A stretch of DNA of 64,000 nucleotides, taken from assembly GCA_948470475.1 (NCBI GenBank), contig OX419338.1, positions 27,076,636-27,140,635 of the forward strand, given 5' to 3'. Shown piece by piece: positions 58,538-64,000 of the stretch. Origin of the DNA: Galaxea fascicularis (taxonomy: Eukaryota; Cnidaria; Anthozoa; Scleractinia; Euphylliidae). The translations under genes were made by a program, and so were the position numbers. The first letter of the stretch is position 1. Each line of letters begins with the position of its first letter. The notes under the pieces were generated by a model. The model was not told where the DNA came from. It searched no databases and saw nothing but the letters and a program-made list of their open reading frames with translations.

Positions 58538-59754
58538 GCATAGTTATACTTGTATTTCAAACTAACCGCAATTGGGCTACAATTAAATATCGGCCTAAAC
58601 AAAGCCCAGAGACATGGAGACGTAGCGATGGAAAATTAAAGGCAAGATTATATTTTATTTGGTAATTTTTAACAAGTTCAGTCCTGTTTCAGTTGTCCGA
58701 AGTAAATTGCTACTACTAACCTAGGTCTTATAAATAAGATTTTTTACCCTCTGTTTTCCATTGTATTTCCTCTTTCAACAGGAGTTTTGTTCCTATGTGA
58801 CCTCATCCTTTGCTTAAACTGGCCTTGGCTGTGCTTTTCTTCGGGAAATATGTATACCACGCAAGGAAGTGACGGGGCCATAATACAGAAATGTATGTTG
58901 CTCGGCGTTTATCATCCTACACTTTTTGAGTCCCCTCGTTACCTAGCCTGTCGTTTTGTGAAATTTGTTGAGGCGGGAGGTTAGTTATAAAATGCTTCAT
59001 TGAAAATAAGCACAACATAGACTCTTCTTATGATTTGGTGGGATAATACTATTACAATCGTGAAGATTTTCTTGTAGATTACGATTTGTAATAGCAGTTT
59101 CGTGCTTGGAAACCTGAAGTTATTTACGTGCTCTAAGGCACGCTCGCTTTTATGTGGGAAGATCGCGCACCTAACTAAAATTTCTAATATTAAAATTAAT
59201 AAAGAAATATACTCATTGAGCGCGCTGTTGCAATCATTTGTATAAGGTATGGGGAGAGAAGAAGTGTTCAGAGAAGCATACAGGAGCCCGTAGGCGGGTG
59301 TCTTTTCGCAATTTCTGAGTGATCCTTCCCCTTGTTTACCCTTCCTTGTTATCGTTGAAGTTGCGACGCCGACCGTCCCTTTAGCGTCCATGCCACAGCG
59401 TGCACCGTGGAACTGACGCAAAAAACCAGATTTTCAAGGTAAAAAGTCTACAACTTAAAACTAGGCCATGATGATAGATTAACCCTGTAAGTATAAAAAT
59501 CCGCGCTATCATGTTAAAGAAATCGCATTTTTACGTTCCGAAACAGACGATTTTAGTCAGTCTGCTGCCCCCAAACAATCCATTTCCTTCCCAATTATGA
59601 CCCTTTTATCGCGCATTCATACTTGAATACCGGTCCGTTGCAATGGCTCATTGATATGCGTAAATGTCGCACCATTTTCCCCGACGAGTCAACAAATTTG
59701 AATCTTAAAGTACTCTGGTAATGAACAGTTAGCATTTTGAAATACTTACTCCCC

Positions 59755-59880
59755 TTCATTTTGAAGCTCAACTCAAACAACACAAAACCAAACTGAATAA
59801 TGTTCTTTCGTACGCGTTTTTGTTACTGTTCAGGCAAACCTTCAGCGGTACTGAAACCTGCCCCAGACAGTGGTTATTGG
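59755..59880 (-). pseudogene. decayed copy of a pseudokinase exon
   Basis: On the minus strand CCTCCAATAACCACTGTCT and later AACATTATTCAGTTTGGTTT, TGTGTTGTTTGAG match exon 61631-61813. Several indels break the frame and the DFG-region equivalent is lost. It is a remnant of a tandem duplication of the neighbouring gene, placed downstream of it. Confidence 0.8.
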
Positions 59881-59917
59881 AGGAAATGATGAACATCCTT
59901 TCGTTAAATCATATATA

Positions 59918-60202
59918 GAACGGTTTTCAGTTGAGTGTCGTAAAACCAAAACCAAACCAGTCACTCTGACCAATCACAGTGCACAAGAGACGCAAACAGC
60001 TCAGTAACCCAATCAGAATTTGAAGTAATTACATGCAACCGGCACCAAGGGGCGGGAAATGCCGCGCCTGCAACTAGCGATTGGTTTTGGATTTGCTTCA
60101 TAATGGCTGAGAGTGGCGCGAGTTTTGTCAACCAATCACAGAGTAAAGTACTAAAGCAAAACCATAGGAAATGCGAGTTTGATATTCATTTGAAAACCGT
60201 TC
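59918..60202. mobile_element. 285-bp MITE
   Basis: The inverted ends GAACGGTTTTCAGTTGA and TCATTTGAAAACCGTTC enclose repeated CCAATCA motifs and a paired interior. Related internal sequence (CAATCAGAATTAAAAGCAATTACATGTAGCC type) occurs at about 38370-38400. Confidence 0.75.
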
Positions 60203-61290
60203 CATGTTAACTGTGCGGACGAACTTAAAGAAAAAAAGCCTGAAAAAGGTACATCTTTTTTATAACCTTGATGTGTGCAGAAAAGAGGGAAGTCGCGATA
60301 AAGGCGGCGCGAAAGGCGTATGAAGATCACGAATGATCTTGGGAATGGGGACCACATTAACTAGTTAGACGTCGGTTTAAGATTAAGTTTAAGTCTTCAA
60401 ACCAAGATTCAGCTTCTCGAAATCTTCAGTTGGCTAGAGCTCTAGCCGAAATACTCCAAGCGTTTTGTACGTCAACGAAAATGCCCCGATGCTGAAACTG
60501 GTCTAACCACTAACGATCTTGGGACTGCGGATTTATTAAATGTTGATTTTACTAGACAGTTCACGCTAACATGTACATCATACTAATTTATACTCACTCT
60601 CTGGAGTGCCGCCCAGGGGTGCATTTCTTGAAACCCCCAAAAAAGGTTTCGGGCCTATTTCGGTTGTTATCTAAAAAAGGAGACGTTTTCAGGCATGAAA
60701 TTTTGCAACAAATTTACCTTTTGTATCTTGAAATCATAGTAAAACACCAGCTTTTGAGGATAATTGGATCGCAGGTTTAGAAATGTTTTCGTGCCAGAAA
60801 CGTTTTCGGGACTTTCGACTAGCGGGTCAGGTCAGTGAAAAGCACGATGACTTTAACCTTAAACATGCCATTGCTTAGTCATGATTAATTCAGCGTGATA
60901 CAATTATCTCTCTCTTATGTTAACTTGTAACTGAATTTACAACTTCAGAGTTTAAATTCAGTATAACAGTACGTGGAATGAGAAGGGAGAAAAGTGCTTT
61001 ATACGTTAACGCATTTCTGTTTTTCTTACCTTTCACTTGAAATGAATACACATCAAAATTTCAATTCTCCTTCCTTGACCCTCATTTGCACCGAGCAAAG
61101 CGCGCTCAAAGTACATCGAGAGCTTTTTCCCCTAGTTATTTCATCTAGCTAGCTTAACGTTTCCGTAACCTTGGTCTAGCCCTATAATAGACAAACTAAG
61201 CATTCACAGCTTTTCTATGCAGCATTCCCAAACCAAGTTCTAAATGGTCCTATCAAATAACGCGGTCCTTAAAAGCACTTTTCTCAAAAT

Positions 61291-61413
61291 TCACAAGGTG
61301 GTATCCCAGACATCGTTTTGGTACCACAGATTCTCCAGGAGGTCTCTAAGTTGCGACACGTTTGGCCGAACGTCCGCATCTTGTTCGAAACATAAATTCA
61401 TGACTTCATGAAG
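61291..61413 (-). CDS. pseudokinase last exon
   Basis: 41 codons including stop, after CTTTTTGCCAG. It encodes kinase subdomain XI with the conserved Arg-Pro. Confidence 0.85.
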   Translation of the reverse strand, partial: LHEVMNLCFEQDADVRPNVSQLRDLLENLWYQNDVWDTTL

Positions 61414-62995
61414 CTGGCAAAAAGAAAAAAGAAATGAGAGAAATAAGAATGAAATAACCAAGAAAAAGCCGCGAAATGCCCTTACAAATCGTGTCTGTCT
61501 GAGTCATCACTTATAAGGATGGGGGGGAGGGGGGGGGGGTACTAAATCGAAAACTTTCGTGAGCGTGTTATGAAAGTAAAACCAGCAGGAAAACTATGTA
61601 AGACCTACCAACGTATAGACCTGAACTTACCTCTTCAAATTCTTCAGCCTCGCGGCAGTTCTTAATCAGCTCAGACAACACAAAACCAAACTGAAGAATA
61701 TTCTTCCCCAAAATGTTCTTCATCGAGTGGCTATTTCTGCTACATTCAGGAAAATCCTCAGAGATACGCTGTGCCGAGCCAAACCCTCCCAAGACAGCTG
61801 TTATTGGAGGCACCTGACGCAAGAAAACCATACATACTTGATTAGTTCATTGATTATTGGGCTTGAAGAAGTGACTTTTGTTTGCGCCAATTACTTGATT
61901 GTTGAAAAAGGAGCTTGGCGGTCAAACTTCACAGAAAAAGATAGTATTAGATTGATGAAAATGCCAACAGACAGCTGGCTACATGACTACATGTCGAAAT
62001 TAAACACTCGAAGCAGTGAAAGCACTCGAAGCAGCTTACTAGTCGGCAGAGCAACGGTAGATCTAATCCGGAGGTCGTGGGCTCGATTCCCACCGAGGTC
62101 ATAAGAATTTTTTCTTTGCCTCGTGTGGTTCCCTGATACCTTTTACTAAGGTTAACGCCCAGTCGGTTTCTCCCAGCACTTTAATTTACCCTTCAGAGTT
62201 AATTCTCTATTCCACCACTTGTACGTGTTTATAGTGCTACGCAGCACAACATATATATGTACCCCTTACTTTCTCTTCGCCGCGATTCACCACCTCAATC
62301 GTCCCCGACTTTCTCTGTCCGACCTCGTAGCTTAGTCGGCAGAACAACGGTAGATCTAATCCGGAGGTCGTGGGTTCGTTTCCCACCGAGGTCATAAGAA
62401 TTTTTTCTTTGCCTCGTGTGGTTCCCTGATACCCTTTACTAGGGCTAACGCCCATTGGGTTTTTCATAGGTTTCTCCCAGCACTTTAATTTACACTTCAT
62501 TCTCTGTTCCACCACTTGTACGTATTATAAAGTATCTTCAGCTGGAGTCTTGAGTGCGACTTGATTTAAGGTCTACCGATTTGAAATTTGGTTTGCTGGC
62601 ATTCGCACATTTTCCAACTCGGATTTTCAAGTCAAATTAGACTGAGTTTTGTAACTGGGCGGATTATCGTAAAATTGCTGTCGAACGGAATGTGCTTGAT
62701 GGCCGAAAGCTGACCAACATGCCTCCAAAACGGAATATTTCCAGCCAATACAAGAATTAACTAATTAATCATACCCTGGTCCCTCTTCCTATCAACACAC
62801 TGGATGTTGTAATGTTGTTATGGACAACTCCATTGTACTCCAGGTATTTTATGGCACAGATCAAGTCCATGGCCACGGCAAGAAGAGCGTCGAGGTTCAG
62901 AACAATCTTGCTGTTTTGCAGATATTCGGTCAGCGTCACACTTGATGTGCATTCGTAGCACAGTAAACTGTCCGGTAGAACATTATACAAAAAGA
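61291..62995 (-). CDS. kinase-like protein (pseudokinase), C-terminal three exons
   Basis: Exons: 62775-62995, 61631-61813, 61291-61413 (stop TGA at 61291). Splice sites and phases agree (phase 1 into the first, then 0, 0). The first exon gives the hinge and helix region (PDSLLCYECTSSVTLTEYLQ) and the catalytic-loop equivalent VVHNNITTSSVLIG, where kinases have H-R-D-x4-N. The second gives VLGGFGSAQRIS, a GFG in place of DFG, then NILQFGFVLSEL for the D-x-W-S-F-G helix. The third has the conserved C-x6-RP helix (CFEQDADVRPNVSQL) and a short tail. Loss of both the catalytic and the metal-binding Asp, and no visible APE, point to a catalytically dead tyrosine-kinase-like protein acting as a scaffold or regulator (inference). 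The N-terminal lobe is upstream, to the right and perhaps outside the window. A SINE occupies intron 1. Confidence 0.85.
61631..61813 (-). CDS. pseudokinase exon with GFG in place of DFG
   Basis: 183 nt (61 codons), from TTGCGTCAG to GTAAGT. It starts VPPITAVLGGFG and ends AEEFEE. Confidence 0.85.
62029..62237 (+). mobile_element. tRNA-derived SINE, fourth family, copy 1
   Basis: Head at 62029-62104 with AGTCGGCAGAGCAACGG (A-box side) and GGGCTCGATTCCC (B box), then ATAAGAATTTTTTCTTTGCC and a body ending CCACCACTTGTACGT. It lies in a pseudokinase intron. Confidence 0.82.
62321..62529 (+). mobile_element. tRNA-derived SINE, fourth family, copy 2
   Basis: Head at 62321-62394 (GACCTCGTAGCTTAGTCGGC; GGTTCGTTTCCC). 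The body is about 95 percent like copy 1, with a short CATTGGGTTTTTCATAG insertion. Same orientation, 84 bp after copy 1. Confidence 0.82.
62775..62995 (-). CDS. pseudokinase exon with HNN catalytic loop
   Basis: 221 nt, from CATCTCAG to GTATGA. It is open throughout in one frame, with the VHNNITTSSVL loop near its end. Confidence 0.85.
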
Positions 62996-63563
62996 CTGAG
63001 ATGAAGATTAAGTGACATGTTTAATAAGTGCATGGTCTACCACTGTCTTAAGAGAGGCGCTAAATTGCCCTCTTTGTCCGCCATCTTTGTTGCAAATGAC
63101 GCGAGAAGGTTAGGCTTGAAAATAGGATAGCGATTCGTGATTGGCCGGCAAGGCCCACGTGACTCGCTTCAGGATAGAGCGGCAAAACACTCCGAAATTT
63201 TTTCGTCTAGCGGAATGGTTGGGCATAATGTTTGATGAAAACCAAACTCTGTCCAATACTTGATTGAGCAAAAATGCTGGATGAACATCATCCAACATGA
63301 GCGGCCAAACGGTCGAACAATGTTGGATCGAGCAAAGTCGGAACGTTGAATCCAACTTTGTTCGATAGTTTGACTAGGGCTTTAGTCTGCAATGTTCATT
63401 TCAAAATACGTTTTTTTAATGTGTACTTTTTCGATCCATTTCGTTACCCTTGTCATCTTTCAAAAACAGTAGCCTCGTTGTCTCTCTGCCATAAACGTTT
63501 TTTTAAAGTAAATTCAATAACATACTAAGAGGTCAGTTATAATTAAAGAAAACCGAAGTTAAT

Positions 63564-63765
63564 GTACAACGGAAAGTTATAGACGGCGAAAAACGTTATC
63601 TGGCTTTCAACTGAATCATCCGTAGCCGCGTTAGAACTTCCGTTCGTCCAACCCAGGAAATGTGGTCGTAACAATGGAATTAGTGTGACTGAGTTGTCTG
63701 GGTACAGAAAAAAAACATTCTTGCTCCTAAATTCCCCAATCGGAGGACTTAACATCAAATCTGAC
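63564..63765 (-). CDS. candidate upstream exon of the pseudokinase gene
   Basis: After a TTCTTGTCAG acceptor the phase-1 frame is open for about 70 codons (LSPPIGEFRSKNVFFLYPDN, then LRPHFLGWTNGSSN). The phase suits both neighbouring candidates, but no good donor is visible and no family is recognised. Confidence 0.3.
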
Positions 63766-63809
63766 AAGAAGTTATCTTAATATAGCTATAGAAATGTTGT
63801 TTTTCTTAC

Positions 63810-63870
63810 AATGAACTTTCCTTGAGCATAGGAAAACTCTGTCGCCCAATTTTAAAAGAACACTCCCCGG
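63810..63870 (-). CDS. candidate small exon
   Basis: 61 nt between TTCTTTTAG and GTAAGAAA. In the frame giving phase 1 out it reads PGSVLLKLGDRVFLCSRKVH. Strong splice sites are the main support. Confidence 0.3.
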
Positions 63871-64000
63871 CTAAAAGAAAAAGAGAAAAAATGTTACAAT
63901 TTGTATAAAGAAGGACACCACCATACAAAGCTATGAAATAAATAAAAGGCAAAGTTCTACATCCAGCTGATCACATTCAGTAAAACAAATAGAACACTGG

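Noticed and set aside
58981..59421. 146-codon minus-strand ORF
   Set aside because: No motif, no splice context and a low-complexity Ile/Val-rich end; probably chance or old repeat.

Overview
This is a gene-poor, repeat-rich animal nuclear window. It is AT-rich, its genes are split by GT-AG introns, and it carries tRNA-derived SINEs, LINEs of at least two types, a DIRS-type tyrosine-recombinase retrotransposon, a decayed Ty3/gypsy element and many short inverted-repeat DNA transposons. Together with a ShKT-domain secreted protein and the NAD kinase sequence, this mix fits a cnidarian, most likely an anthozoan such as a stony coral. The assignment is inferred from gene content and repeat style, because no database search was possible.

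Host genes, all on the minus strand. (1) 4.3-16.7 kb: a complete NAD kinase (NADK). I reconstructed ten coding exons whose splice sites and reading phases all agree and sum to 415 codons including the stop. Its introns hold much of the transposon load. (2) 39.3-40.6 kb: a two-exon secreted protein with a signal peptide, an acidic linker and one six-cysteine ShKT domain. (3) 61.3 kb to near the right edge: the C-terminal half of a kinase-like protein whose catalytic loop and DFG-equivalent motif are both degenerate (a pseudokinase). A decayed copy of one of its exons lies about 2 kb away. Isolated candidate exons or small genes, without a confident family, sit at 42.7, 47.1, 48.1, 56.7 and 63.5-63.9 kb.

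Mobile elements by region. 1.4-2.6 kb: foldback-like element with minisatellite-bearing arms and a perfect 10-bp target duplication. 3.3 kb: SINE. 5.1-5.7 kb: inverted-repeat element. 8.7-11.5 kb: nested LINE, TA-flanked transposon and MITEs inside a NADK intron. 13.4-14.9 kb: MITE, palindrome and SINE in the first NADK intron. 20.2-22.3 kb: Ty3/gypsy remnant. 26-30.7 kb: short MITEs, an ATCGAT-rich repeat and an 809-bp TAA-flanked element carrying a cysteine-rich ORF. 32.9-36.4 kb: DIRS-type element. 43.5-45.7 kb: two copies of a hAT-like MITE, one inserted inside a LINE ORF. 50.4-52.2 kb: 5'-truncated L1/Tx1-like LINE. 52.7-53.6 kb: degenerate satellite of about 120 bp period. 54.1-54.5 kb: retroelement fragment. 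55.7-62.5 kb: SINEs and MITEs.

There is no bacterial-style operon, CRISPR array or recognisable virus. The unusual content is the pseudokinase, the secreted ShKT gene, the foldback/minisatellite transposon and the layered element insertions.
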